51,011 nt of DNA, taken from assembly GCA_964610885.1 (NCBI GenBank), contig CAZSWR010000014.1:1-51011 (forward strand), written 5' to 3'. Below the pieces are notes generated by a model. The model was not told the DNA's origin. It searched no databases and saw only the letters and a program-made list of their open reading frames with translations. The position numbers and the translations under genes are program-made. Source of the DNA: CAZSWR01 sp964610885. GTDB taxonomy: Bacteria; Bacteroidota; Ignavibacteria; Kapaibacteriales; UBA2268. This document shows, piece after piece, positions 40,327 to 49,625 of the stretch; the first letter of the stretch is position 1; every line of letters starts with the position of its first letter.

Positions 40327-41700
40327 CTACTTCTTGCGGATTTTGAACTCGGTGCGGCGATTCTTTTGGCGGCCGGCATCGGTTTCGTTCGTTGCGATTG
40401 GTTGCGAAGGGCCGAAGCCATAGCATTCGATTCGCGAAGCCGAAATGCCGCATTTAACCAATTCGCTCTTGACTGCATTGGCTCGGGCCAAACTCAGTTT
40501 CGTGTTGTGGGAGATGTCTCCGGTGGAATCGGTGTGGCCTCGCAAGTCGATTTCGATCGTCGGGAAAGCGCTCATCAGCCGGCAAATGTGGTCAATGGCG
40601 GGCTTGCTCTCATCTTTGATTTTCGATTTGTCTGTGTCGAAATAGACATTTATCATATCGATTGCGCCCACGTTCGGAGTGTTGTCAAATGTATATTCCG
40701 CTGCCAGCGTGTCGCCGGGCAGGCACAGCTTCAGTTTGATTTTGTGCGGGCCGAAATCCTCGGGAGTATATTCGAAGGCGTAATAGTTTTTGTAGCGCCT
40801 GTAAATATCGTTGAAGGCCGGCGCAAATTCCTCTGTCTTGTAGATCTTCCGGTAGGCTCCGCCGGTTGAAACAGCTATATTCTTCAGGAAATCTTCGTCT
40901 ATATAGTCGCCGAAGCCGAGGCAGGAAACGCTTGTATTCGTGGCGCGCGCAAAGGCCAGCAGGGAGTCGAGCTTGACCGTGGAACTATTGTCCGCACCGT
41001 CTGTGATCAAAACAATTGCTTTCCTGTCGAATTGTTTTGCTGGTTCGAGGCTTTCGATGCCGACGCGAATCGCGTTCAGAATGGCCGTCAATCCGCCAAA
41101 GCCCTCGAGCGAATTGATTTTAATATTCTTGACCGATTCGTCTGCATTGTCGGTAAAGGGCGATTCCACGGCCACCCGATTGTCGTATTTGACCACGCTC
41201 AAAGCGTCCTCCGGGCGTTTGTTTCGCGCGAGCGAGGCAATGGCCTCCTGCATTCCCTTCGCCCGCCAATCGCCCATGGATCCGGAATGGTCCAAAACGA
41301 ATGCGACAGCGAGTTTTTCTGCGTCTGCCTCTGTTGCCTCGCGAATCTTGAAGTCAGTTATTGGCTTCTCGACGCTGTCGAACACTTCGGCAGCCCAACA
41401 CCAACGGAAAATGTCGGGATAGTCCAAGGCCCGAGAATAATAGACGCCCATGCTGTCGATAAGATGGAAGAAAACCGTCGTCCGCGTGGGCGAGCACTCT
41501 GCTCGGGAAATCGATACAGCGCGCCCTTCGGCCGGTTGCATGTTCTCCGGTGTGGTATCGGTTCTGGAAAAGAATGCCGGCGAATACCCATCCGGCGGGC
41601 GAGAATCGTTTTGCGCTGCCGGTTCGCCGGAAGGAGCCGTTCCGCAAGAGAACAGTATCGATGCCAATGCGGCAAGTATCATCAAGTTTTGGTATTTCAT
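40327..41700 (-). CDS. VWA-OmpA envelope lipoprotein
   Basis: 457 aa. The lipobox LFSC gives lipidated Cys19. A low-complexity linker leads to a von Willebrand A domain (about 130-320) with the MIDAS metal site DHSGSMG (Asp137, Ser139, Ser141) and ITDGADNSS. The C-terminal OmpA domain (about 345-457) has LRGHTDSTGD, LSLARANAVKSELVKCG and NRRTEFKI, which bind peptidoglycan. The protein probably ties the outer membrane to the wall and holds a ligand or partner through the VWA domain. Fusion of VWA and OmpA domains is known in Bacteroidota. It stands alone, 213 bases upstream of the CapA-like gene on the same strand. Confidence 0.92.
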   Translation of the reverse strand: MKYQNLMILAALASILFSCGTAPSGEPAAQNDSRPPDGYSPAFFSRTDTTPENMQPAEGRAVSISRAECSPTRTTVFFHLIDSMGVYYSRALDYPDIFRWCWAAEVFDSVEKPITDFKIREATEADAEKLAVAFVLDHSGSMGDWRAKGMQEAIASLARNKRPEDALSVVKYDNRVAVESPFTDNADESVKNIKINSLEGFGGLTAILNAIRVGIESLEPAKQFDRKAIVLITDGADNSSTVKLDSLLAFARATNTSVSCLGFGDYIDEDFLKNIAVSTGGAYRKIYKTEEFAPAFNDIYRRYKNYYAFEYTPEDFGPHKIKLKLCLPGDTLAAEYTFDNTPNVGAIDMINVYFDTDKSKIKDESKPAIDHICRLMSAFPTIEIDLRGHTDSTGDISHNTKLSLARANAVKSELVKCGISASRIECYGFGPSQPIATNETDAGRQKNRRTEFKIRKK

Positions 41701-42372
41701 AGCTTTGGCCAGTCCGATTACAAGTTGTTAGTTCATAATACTTTATTATTCCGAGACGAAAAAACCGCCATGATATTGATGTGCAATTTTGTGGGGGTTT
41801 TGTTTTGGGTTTGGAAGGATTTAATATTCGGATTTTTTACATTTTGTGTGTGGAAGTTGATGACTCCCATTCTGATAAATGAATTCTTCAAATACCGCGT
41901 AGCGAGTAACTCTGGTAGATATCGAAACCCAAAGCCCCTTGTTATCCCGTAGGGATTAAATTATCGGTTCAAATATCTTACCCGCTCATAAAAGTTATTT
42001 CGCGTGAGCGATTGCTTCATGTATTTGGTTGATTCTAGCAGCCTTATATATAACAACCGCTCGTGCGGTATAAATCCGTAAGTGTCACTTTTTCAGGCAG
42101 CCTGCGAATTTAATGCAACCTTTTCAGAAGAAAAATATCATATATATTGGCAACGGGTAGCAAAGATTTGTGGAACCCGGTTTTTTCCGGCTTTTTATTT
42201 AAGCGCTTGCCACAGTTGCGAAATTGAATTTTTAAGAAATAATTCAAAATGCAAGTCTGGCTTGCAATTGCGTTTGTAGTACGGATTTTTTTGTTTAAAT
42301 TACATGTTCGTTTTCTGATGAATTCAGAAACTGATTAAGGCAAATAACTCATTTATAAATGGAGCCTTTGAA
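41701..42372. other. Repeat-rich non-coding region before the S41 protease
   Basis: Contains relatives of the ACCGCGTAGCGG palindrome at 41891-41910, 41998-42013 and 42052-42073, and a TCCCGTAGGGA palindrome at 41945-41955. The DNA is AT-rich. The last 100 bases should contain the protease promoter; ATTTTTTTGTTTAAATTACATG near 42286-42306 is AT-rich but gives no clear match to a consensus. No gene recognised. Confidence 0.6.
41891..42073. repeat. Cluster of degenerate CCGCG-TAGCGG palindromes
   Basis: ATACCGCGTAGCGAGTAAC (41892-41910), TTTCGCGTGAGCGATTG (41998-42013 region) and AACAACCGCTCGTGCGGTAT (42052-42071) belong to the family seen at 38.8-39.0 kb. They occur in both orientations at irregular spacing. 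Confidence 0.6.
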
Positions 42373-44025
42373 ATGAAACGAAAACTGATTACGGCCGCTG
42401 CGATAGCCTTGGGAACCTTCGCCGGCGTATTTGTCCAACCTCTTATGAGTGGCGACAACGTTTATAACCAACTCAAAAAAATCGAAAAGGTGCTCGGCAC
42501 TGCTTCCCGGAACTACGTGGACGAAGTGGACAACGCCAAACTGACCGAGGCAGCGATCCGCGGTATGCTCAACGAATTGGATCCGCACTCGTTCTACATT
42601 TCCGCAGAGGAAAAGAAGAAAGTTGACGAGGATTTTAGTGGCAGCTTCGATGGTATCGGCGTCGAATTCGACGTTATCAACGACACTATCACGATCGTTA
42701 CTGCAATTCCGGGCGGCCCCAGCGAACAGCTCGGAATCCTTAGTGGCGACAAAATCGTCAATATCGACGGCACGACTGCAATCGGCATCGACCGCAGCGA
42801 CGTCCCCAAACGCCTCAAAGGCCCCAAAGGCACTATCGTCAAAGTTGACATTAAAAGATCCGGCTCGTCGGATTTGATTCCATACACAATCAAACGCGAC
42901 AAGATTCCTCTGCACACCGTGGACGCCACGTACATGGTGGATGGTACTGATATTGGCGTGGTAACGGTGAACCGCTTTGCCGCCACGACCCACGAAGAAC
43001 TGATGGATGCACTCCATTCGCTCAAAACGCAGGGCATGAAGCGCGTTGTGCTCGACCTGAGGAACAATCCCGGCGGCTTCCTGAACGAAGCAGTTGCGAT
43101 GGTCGATGAATTCCTTGGCGGCAACGATACTATCGTCTTCACGAAAGGCCGCACCCCCGGCGTGGACGAAGTGCACTATTCGCACCCGGGCAACGAATTC
43201 GAGAATACACCGCTGATCGTCCTCGTCAATATTGGCTCGGCATCCGCGAGCGAAATCGTCTCCGGCGCCATCCAAGACCACGACCGCGGGCTGATCGTCG
43301 GCGAGACATCATACGGCAAGGGCTTGGTCCAACGCCAGTTCGACCTCGAGGACGGCTCTGCATACAGAATCACCATCTCTCGGTACTATACGCCATCCGG
43401 CCGTTGCATCCAACGCCCATACAAGGACAAAGAAAAATATCGCCACCTGGCCGGACGCCTCGAATTGGAAGAAGGCTCGTACCTCGAAAATCCGATCGAG
43501 AAAATTAAAGAGCAAGCCCAAAAGCTGAACGACAAGGAAAAAGATCCCAAGATGAAAATCAATATGGACTCGCTTCCCATTTTCCATACTCGCAAAGGGC
43601 GCGCAGTGTTTGCCGGCGGCGGCATCACGCCTGACTACATCGTCAAAAGCGACACGATTACTCGCTTCAGCATCCAACTGCGTATCAAAAATGTCTTCTT
43701 CGAGTACGTCGATTCGTATCTGAAGTCCGAAGGAAAAGACTTGAAAGTGAAATACGCCAACAACTATACAGACTTCCTTCGCAAATGGGAACCATCGAAA
43801 TCCATAATGAAAGATTTCCGCCGCTTGGCCGAATCGAAAGAAGTGAAGTGGGACGATAAAGACTACTCGGTTGACGAAGACTACATCAAATTGATGATAA
43901 AAGCCTACATTGCCCGTTCGCTCTGGGACCGCAACAAAATGAGCCAAATCTTCACGAAGGTGGATCGCCAGTTGGAAGAAGCTATTAAACTGTTCCCGAC
44001 AGCCGACAGCATGGTCAGGAAATAA
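42373..44025 (+). CDS. S41-family C-terminal processing protease
   Basis: 550 aa with a signal/anchor segment (ITAAAIALGTFAGVFVQPL). A PDZ domain (about 90-175, GIGVEFDVINDTITIV, GGPSEQLGILSGDKI) precedes the peptidase domain with RNNPGGFLNEAV, catalytic Ser291 (NIGSASASEIV) and Lys316 (ETSYGKGLVQ); the 25-residue spacing equals that of E. coli Prc. A C-terminal extension of about 180 residues after the peptidase core (from YKDKEKYRHLAG) is common in Bacteroidota members. The enzyme should cut protein C-termini in the periplasm. GGAG lies eight bases before ATG 42373. A strong terminator follows at 44065. Confidence 0.94.
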   Translation: MKRKLITAAAIALGTFAGVFVQPLMSGDNVYNQLKKIEKVLGTASRNYVDEVDNAKLTEAAIRGMLNELDPHSFYISAEEKKKVDEDFSGSFDGIGVEFDVINDTITIVTAIPGGPSEQLGILSGDKIVNIDGTTAIGIDRSDVPKRLKGPKGTIVKVDIKRSGSSDLIPYTIKRDKIPLHTVDATYMVDGTDIGVVTVNRFAATTHEELMDALHSLKTQGMKRVVLDLRNNPGGFLNEAVAMVDEFLGGNDTIVFTKGRTPGVDEVHYSHPGNEFENTPLIVLVNIGSASASEIVSGAIQDHDRGLIVGETSYGKGLVQRQFDLEDGSAYRITISRYYTPSGRCIQRPYKDKEKYRHLAGRLELEEGSYLENPIEKIKEQAQKLNDKEKDPKMKINMDSLPIFHTRKGRAVFAGGGITPDYIVKSDTITRFSIQLRIKNVFFEYVDSYLKSEGKDLKVKYANNYTDFLRKWEPSKSIMKDFRRLAESKEVKWDDKDYSVDEDYIKLMIKAYIARSLWDRNKMSQIFTKVDRQLEEAIKLFPTADSMVRK

Positions 44026-44064
44026 GCTCGAGTCAGAGCAGCATTCCGCCAGGCACAACTTAGC

Positions 44065-44100
44065 AAAAAGCCCAACCCGTTATCAGGGAAGGGCTTTTTT
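44065..44100 (+). terminator. Rho-independent terminator of the S41 protease
   Basis: AAAAAGCCC (44065-44073) pairs with GGGCTTTTTT (44091-44100), with extra inner CC/GG pairs and a T-run. It lies 40 bases after the stop at 44025. Confidence 0.92.
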
Positions 44101-44145
44101 GATTTTTGGTTCTAAGAGGTTGTTGAGAAAGTATCTCTGTACCAA

Positions 44146-44165
44146 CCCACGGGTTAACCCGTGGG
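44146..44165. repeat. 20-bp palindrome, copy 2
   Basis: CCCACGGGTTAACCCGTGGG, identical to 4978-4997. It also follows an AGAAAGTAT stretch at a similar distance, so the two loci share more than the palindrome. Confidence 0.75.
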
Positions 44166-44242
44166 TCCTTAAATCGATTATATTTCTGGTAGGTTAATAC
44201 TATTCAGGACTGAGTTTGTGCAATTCGTTTTAGAACCACAAA

Positions 44243-46231
44243 CTAAGCCTCTGTGCGCATTTTGATCGGAAGGATTACGAATTCCATGCCCTGCATGTAG
44301 AGCTTGCGCTGGAGCGAAAAGACTGTGTAATTGTGCAGCAATCGCGTCAGGAATGTGTCCTGTGGGAAGACGATTTGCCCGCCGAAGAACACGGAGCGCG
44401 GGAATCGGGCTTTGATCTCTGGGACCAATTTCATAACCTCTTCCACCACGTCCAGGCCGGTCGAAGTGAACGCTTCGGTGTAGAAACCTCGCTTCGAAAG
44501 GAAGTCGATATATTTCTGGACGTCTGCTTGATTCTTGGCTTTCAGCTCTTCGAGGTGTTCGCGGCCTTTGAAGGTTTCCGCGTCGATAACGCCCACTTGC
44601 ATGACGACAAAATTATGGAAATGGTCGCCAAACACGCGGAAGATGCTGAGCATGGAGTGCACGCCGATGCCCGAAAAGCCATTGACGAGAAGGACAGCGG
44701 TCCGGCCCATGCGGTCGTAAACGGGTTTCGTTTCTGTTGTGCTGCTGATTTCCATACTGAGCGAAATCAGCCCTTCGTCCAGCAGCGAATCGAGTTTTTT
44801 AATCATTTTGCCTGTGCGGTTGTACTCTCTTTTGATTATTGAGAATAGGGTAATCAGAGCGCCGGTGATTAGTATCGTGATCCAGCCGCCTTCGTGGAAT
44901 TTGACGATGATAACCGCAACGAGGACGCTCGAACAAAGCAACAATCCAAGTCCATTGATACAGAACTTTTTGAGCCAAGTTTTGTCTTCTCGGCGCACCA
45001 ACCACCAATGGCGAACCATGCCAAGCTGCGAAAGCGAGAACGTTACGAAAACATTGATTGAATACAGCACGACGAGGAAACCAACATCGCCCTCGGAAAC
45101 AAGCATCAGCACGAAGGATGCGACGCCCATCATGACAATGCCTTTCTGAGTTACCAAACGGTCGCTAAGCGAAGAGAAACGGGCCGGCACCCAACGGTCT
45201 TGGGCCATATTCGCCAGCACGCGAGGGCCGTCCAGAAAGCCTGTCTGGGCCGCAACGCAAAGCAAAACTGCCTCGGAAATCAATGTTACGACCACGAAAA
45301 TATTGGCAAATACCGGATCCCAACCGGCCGTTGCGTTCTCGAAAAGAACTGCGTTCAGTGTCTTGCCCTCGACGAAACTCACATTGAAAATCATATAGCC
45401 AAAAACCAAACCCACCACCATGAAGCCAAGCGACGAGGCCATATACATCATTGTGCGCTTTGCAGTGTGCACCTTCGGATCCTTGAGAATGGGCATGCCA
45501 TTGGAAACAGCTTCGATACCCGTAAACGTACCTGCACCCATGCTGAAAGCATGAGTCAGCAGCCAAAGCGTCCCGAAAATGCCAAGAGCGCTCGTCGTGT
45601 TTCGAAGTTCGGAGCCTGTGTCTGCAAAGACACGCGGCAATTCGACTGAGTGAGTAATCGCTCCGTAAAGAATAATAAAGACATGGCACACCAAAAAGAC
45701 AATGAAAATAGGGATAAGTGGTTTGACTGATTCCTTAACCCCTCGCATATTCATTATCATCAGAGTCAGCACGACGCATAATTCGACAGGCAATTTGAGC
45801 GATATCCATTCGAGAGGCAAGAAGCTGAATAGAGCATCCATACCGCTTGCAATGGACACGGTGATGGTAAGCACGTAATCAATCATCAGTGCCGAGCCGG
45901 AAACCATGCCGACCTTGGGCGATAGAAGTTTGGTTGCGACCAAGTATCCGCCGCCGCCGGACGGGAAGAGTTGAATTATCTGATTGTAACTGTAGCTGAT
46001 AATGAAAATTGTAACTAATGCGGCAAGGGCAACGATAATCGCCAGCGGGCTGTGCACACCAAGCGTCATGAATATTTCTGGCGGGCCGTAGCAGCTCGAG
46101 GTTAGCCCATCGGAACCAAGCCCCACCCACGCAAGGAATGCCATAAGCGAAAGTTTGTGGAAAATTGCCGGATCTTGCGGATCCCTACCTTCGCCCAAAA
46201 CGGCTGTTTTTACTTTTTTTGTAATTCCCAT
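44243..46231 (-). CDS. APC-superfamily permease, KimA-like
   Basis: 662 aa. About twelve membrane helices (residues about 25-460) are followed by a cytoplasmic C-terminal domain of about 190 residues (DSLLDEGLISLSMEISSTTE, DRMGRTAVLLVNGFSGIGVH, FVVMQVGVIDAETFKGREHL). Signature segments are WVGLGSDGLTSSCYGPPE, FPSGGGGYLVATKLLSPKVG and GAGTFTGIEAVSNGMPILKD. This long form resembles the KimA group of potassium importers more than ordinary amino acid permeases, but the substrate is not proven. In Firmicutes KimA is shut off by c-di-AMP; whether that applies here is unknown. ATG 46231 has a GGAGGAG ribosome site about ten bases upstream. It lies behind the PPIase terminator, so it needs its own promoter or readthrough. 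Confidence 0.85.
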   Translation of the reverse strand: MGITKKVKTAVLGEGRDPQDPAIFHKLSLMAFLAWVGLGSDGLTSSCYGPPEIFMTLGVHSPLAIIVALAALVTIFIISYSYNQIIQLFPSGGGGYLVATKLLSPKVGMVSGSALMIDYVLTITVSIASGMDALFSFLPLEWISLKLPVELCVVLTLMIMNMRGVKESVKPLIPIFIVFLVCHVFIILYGAITHSVELPRVFADTGSELRNTTSALGIFGTLWLLTHAFSMGAGTFTGIEAVSNGMPILKDPKVHTAKRTMMYMASSLGFMVVGLVFGYMIFNVSFVEGKTLNAVLFENATAGWDPVFANIFVVVTLISEAVLLCVAAQTGFLDGPRVLANMAQDRWVPARFSSLSDRLVTQKGIVMMGVASFVLMLVSEGDVGFLVVLYSINVFVTFSLSQLGMVRHWWLVRREDKTWLKKFCINGLGLLLCSSVLVAVIIVKFHEGGWITILITGALITLFSIIKREYNRTGKMIKKLDSLLDEGLISLSMEISSTTETKPVYDRMGRTAVLLVNGFSGIGVHSMLSIFRVFGDHFHNFVVMQVGVIDAETFKGREHLEELKAKNQADVQKYIDFLSKRGFYTEAFTSTGLDVVEEVMKLVPEIKARFPRSVFFGGQIVFPQDTFLTRLLHNYTVFSLQRKLYMQGMEFVILPIKMRTEA

Positions 46232-46248
46232 TAATTCAATTCTCCTCC

Positions 46249-46279
46249 AAAAAAAAATCCCTAACCGAGGTTAGAGATT
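46249..46279 (-). terminator. Terminator between the cyclophilin and permease genes
   Basis: On the minus strand AATC and CTAAC pair with GTTAG and GATT, followed by a run of nine Ts (A-run at 46249-46257). It lies 21 bases after the PPIase stop and just before the ribosome site of the permease. Confidence 0.75.
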
Positions 46280-46300
46280 GTTTTTAGAACTTAATATTCT

Positions 46301-46906
46301 TTATTTTTTTTCAATTGTCATTTCGACCTTTACTTCGGGATTGTCGTTGCGATCGCGTTTGGTGTTAACTATTTTGTCTGCGACTTCCATACCTTCTTTG
46401 ACTTCGCCGAAGACAGTGTATTTGCCGTCGAGGCTGGGGTAGTCGTTCACCATGATGAAGAATTGCGAAGTGGCACTGTTGATATCACTACTGCGCGCGG
46501 TCGAGAGAATGCCGCGTTTGTGCGGGATCTTGCTGAATTCGGCTTTCACTGTTTTAAGGCTCGGATCTCCATAACCCCAAGTTTCGCGGGGTTTATTTTT
46601 CGAGTTGGGGTCGCCGCCCTGGATCATGAATCCGGGGATTACGCGGTGGAAAGCGCAACCGTCATAGAATTTCTCGGCCACGAGCGAATCGAAATGGGCG
46701 CAATGCATGGGGGCCACTTCGGGATAGAGTTCGAGCACGATATCGCCGAGCACTTCGGTGCCCTGCTTCACGTGGATTACGTATTGGGGTTTGTCCACTG
46801 ATTTACCTTTTTTATTTGTTTGGGAATTACTATCAATAATTGTGAGCGACAAAATCAACATCGGCACGAAAGCCAATAAACAGAATGTTTTAAGGTTTTT
46901 AAGCAT
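46301..46906 (-). CDS. Cyclophilin-type peptidyl-prolyl isomerase, exported
   Basis: 201 aa. A signal segment (LKTFCLLAFVPMLILSLTII) is followed by a linker rich in Lys and Asn and the cyclophilin domain: VLELYPEVAPMHCAHF, FHRVIPGFMIQGGDP (catalytic Arg in FHR), NSATSQFFIMVNDYPSLDG and YTVFGEVKEGMEVADKI. The domain is a normal single-domain length. The enzyme helps fold proteins outside the cytoplasm. The frame is open from a TTG at 46942, but ATG 46906 places the signal peptide at the start and has GGAG upstream, so I chose it. It is separated from the permease behind it by a terminator. Confidence 0.93.
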   Translation of the reverse strand: MLKNLKTFCLLAFVPMLILSLTIIDSNSQTNKKGKSVDKPQYVIHVKQGTEVLGDIVLELYPEVAPMHCAHFDSLVAEKFYDGCAFHRVIPGFMIQGGDPNSKNKPRETWGYGDPSLKTVKAEFSKIPHKRGILSTARSSDINSATSQFFIMVNDYPSLDGKYTVFGEVKEGMEVADKIVNTKRDRNDNPEVKVEMTIEKK

Positions 46907-47039
46907 AGCAATAATTCTCCAAGATAATTCAAACTTTTCCAACCTACCAAATTAAGCAATTTGCGGAAATTGCAAAAGAGAAATTTTTCGTTCATATATC
47001 GAATTTGGTGGGGAATTGCATCCGATGTGTTCCGATGAA

Positions 47040-49625
47040 TCATAAAGGTATCGAAATGGAGACTTTCGTGCCGATGCCTTCGTAGCTCTCTACGTCGAGC
47101 GTGGCGCCAACTATGTCTGCGCATCGCTTCACGACGGACAGCCCAAGCCCCGTCCCGCTGATTGCCCCGACGTTAGAGAAACGGTGGAAGGGTTCAAACA
47201 TCATTTTCTGCTCGTGTTGCGGGATGCCGATGCCTTCGTCGGTTATCGAGATCACCAAGAGCGAATCGCACTTTTCAATCTGTGCAGTAACACTTTTCCC
47301 GTCTTCCGAATACTTGCAAGCGTTCGACAGCAGGTTTGAAAACATCTGTAGGAAGAGCTTTTCGTCGTGATTGATCACTATCGAATCCTTGGGCGAAACC
47401 AGTTCGATTGTATGCCGATTGCCGTCGAGCATTCGGATCTCGGGAATCAGGTCGTTGAAAAACTCTACCAAGTCGAAGTCTTTCGTACTCTTCTCGATTC
47501 TTCCTGCATCGCTTTTGCCCACGAATAGCACATCCTCGAGCATCCTGGACATATAGCCTATCTGGTTTTGAATGCGTTTCAGGTATTTGTCGAAGTTGTC
47601 CTTGTCTTGCGAAGCAAAGAAATTCTCGAGCAGGAATGTCGATGTCATTATTCCCGTGAGCGGCGTGCGGTATTCGTGGGAGACGGTGGAGATGAATCTG
47701 CTTTTCATTTCGCTCAGTTCGCGCTCCTTGTCCAATGTCTTAGCTATTTCTTCGTGGGCAGCGCGTAGGTTCGCGTAGGCATTTTCGAGCTGGTTCGTCC
47801 GGTCGCGCACTCTTTCCTCGAGCACTTGGTTCAGCGATTCGATTTCTTTTTGGGCGTTGACCCGCTCGGTTACGTCGCGGCAGAACCCAAGGAGCGAACC
47901 GTCGGAGAGCCGCACAAAGCTGACCGAAATGTAGTATAAATCACCATTGCTCCGCCTTGCTCTCAATTCGCGTACGAACTTGAAATTACTTTTTAGTTCA
48001 GATTTCAAATCTTCAGCAGAAATGGCATTTTCGGGATCGAACAATTCGGAAAAGCGTTTCCGCATGAACTGGCCGCTTTCGTATCCAGTTATTTCGAGCA
48101 TTGCTCGGTTCACTCTGGTGAAAGCTCCCGCGCGGTCCATGATCACGACGCCGTCCGGTGCCGATTCGATGTACGACAGCAGTTTCTTTTCATTTTCGAG
48201 TAGGGCGGCTTCGGCGTTTTGCCGAGCTGAAATGTCCACTGCCTGCTGGATGTTTTGCGTGGCGAGCGTGGAGATTTGCTTAGCGAACACCTGAAGTGCC
48301 TTAAGCACGCTTTCGAAACGGGCCTTGCTGAAGAAATTTGTATTGTAGTACTCGGCCTCCCATTCATTGGGCATTTTATCCGAAACCAATTCTTGGAATT
48401 TGCCGAGGTCAATGTCTTCGCGCGGGGCCTCGCCGATCAGCCAGTGCGCGATGATTTGATTGCCGATTTTGATGGGCGTCCCGCCCTCGTAGCACAGCCC
48501 ACGGTTGCAAACCGAACATTCGACCTCGTCCCGAAGTTCGGAATTGTCTTGCCTCCATCCGCTTATGCAATCCTGATGATGGTCGCAATGCAGGGATGCG
48601 CAAAAGCCTTCGGCCAAGCTCTTCTGCGTGATCGGGTGGCCCTCCGGATCGATAATAATCGACGAGACCGAGCAGGCCCTGGCGAACGAATCTTGTATCT
48701 CCTGCATTTCTTTTGCCGAAAACACGTCCTGGAATTTAAAACCGCGTACGTCTGCCGTCGGCATCGTTAGCGCAATGATTTTCTCTTCGAGTGCACGCTC
48801 GAGGTTTTTCCTTTCGGTTATGTCTCGGACAATCGCAACGAGCACTGTTTCGCCGTTCCAATTCGACCTGTTCAGCGCCACTTCGGCCTCGAAAACTTCC
48901 CCCGATTTGGGTTTCCGAGCTTTCCATTCAAATACAATGCCGCCAAGCTCTATCGAAAGGCGCATTCTCTTTGCGATCTCTTCTTCCGAAGTCCCTTCTG
49001 CCGTATAATCCGATATGGTGTAGTTATTTATCTCTTCGCGGTCGATTTCGTAGAGCGCAAGCATCGCTTCGTTCACGTCGATGATATTGCCGTCTGCGTG
49101 GTGAACGATTATTGCGTCCAATGCAGTATTGAAAACTGTTCGCAAGTTCTCTTCGGATTGGGCAATTTGCTTTTCGACGGCCACCATTTCCGAAACGTCC
49201 CTCAGGACAAACACGAGGAACGATTCGCCATCGAGCAGAGCCGTGTGGAAACTGATCTCCAAGTCTATTTCCGCACCGTCGTCTTTTGTGATATTTGCCG
49301 AGAACCGGAAATCGTTGTTGTTCGAACCGACTCTGATCTTTTCGTTGATCAACTCGATTTGTTCGACTGTGAAAATATCATTGATTGTGCATTTCAGCAA
49401 ATCAGATTTCTGTTTGCCGAAGAGCGAACACGCCGGTTCGTTGATTTCCAATATGCTCAGGTCCGAAAGCTTAGCCTGGACGATCCCCTCGTTAGAGAAG
49501 TCGAGCAAATCGCGAAACCTCTGCAAATCGGTTAGCTTCCGTTGCAATTCCGGATAGTAGCTTTTCCTCGAGGATTCCTCGCCCAAGCCGATGATCTTAT
49601 TTCTGATTTCGTTTCGGTCCTGCAT
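47040..49625 (-). CDS. PAS-PocR histidine kinase coupled to an alcohol dehydrogenase
   Basis: 861-aa soluble kinase. Domains in order: PAS 1 (about 35-150), PAS 2 (about 155-280), PocR ligand-binding domain (about 295-455), PAS 3 (about 475-590), coiled coil, HisKA with STVSHEYRTPLTG (His650), ATPase with NLLSNACKYS, DEGIGIP and GTGLGLSVVKRC. The PocR domain has VFSAKEMQEIQDSFARAC, DPEGHPIT, and six cysteines at 342, 347, 353, 370, 373 and 378 (CSVCNRGLC). PocR domains were described as sensors of propanediol and related small hydrocarbon derivatives. It follows the iron-type alcohol dehydrogenase with a TGATG overlap, so the two are made together. The frame is open 23 codons upstream, inside the dehydrogenase. 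No response regulator is adjacent, so the output path is unknown. Confidence 0.9.
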   Translation of the reverse strand: MQDRNEIRNKIIGLGEESSRKSYYPELQRKLTDLQRFRDLLDFSNEGIVQAKLSDLSILEINEPACSLFGKQKSDLLKCTINDIFTVEQIELINEKIRVGSNNNDFRFSANITKDDGAEIDLEISFHTALLDGESFLVFVLRDVSEMVAVEKQIAQSEENLRTVFNTALDAIIVHHADGNIIDVNEAMLALYEIDREEINNYTISDYTAEGTSEEEIAKRMRLSIELGGIVFEWKARKPKSGEVFEAEVALNRSNWNGETVLVAIVRDITERKNLERALEEKIIALTMPTADVRGFKFQDVFSAKEMQEIQDSFARACSVSSIIIDPEGHPITQKSLAEGFCASLHCDHHQDCISGWRQDNSELRDEVECSVCNRGLCYEGGTPIKIGNQIIAHWLIGEAPREDIDLGKFQELVSDKMPNEWEAEYYNTNFFSKARFESVLKALQVFAKQISTLATQNIQQAVDISARQNAEAALLENEKKLLSYIESAPDGVVIMDRAGAFTRVNRAMLEITGYESGQFMRKRFSELFDPENAISAEDLKSELKSNFKFVRELRARRSNGDLYYISVSFVRLSDGSLLGFCRDVTERVNAQKEIESLNQVLEERVRDRTNQLENAYANLRAAHEEIAKTLDKERELSEMKSRFISTVSHEYRTPLTGIMTSTFLLENFFASQDKDNFDKYLKRIQNQIGYMSRMLEDVLFVGKSDAGRIEKSTKDFDLVEFFNDLIPEIRMLDGNRHTIELVSPKDSIVINHDEKLFLQMFSNLLSNACKYSEDGKSVTAQIEKCDSLLVISITDEGIGIPQHEQKMMFEPFHRFSNVGAISGTGLGLSVVKRCADIVGATLDVESYEGIGTKVSISIPL

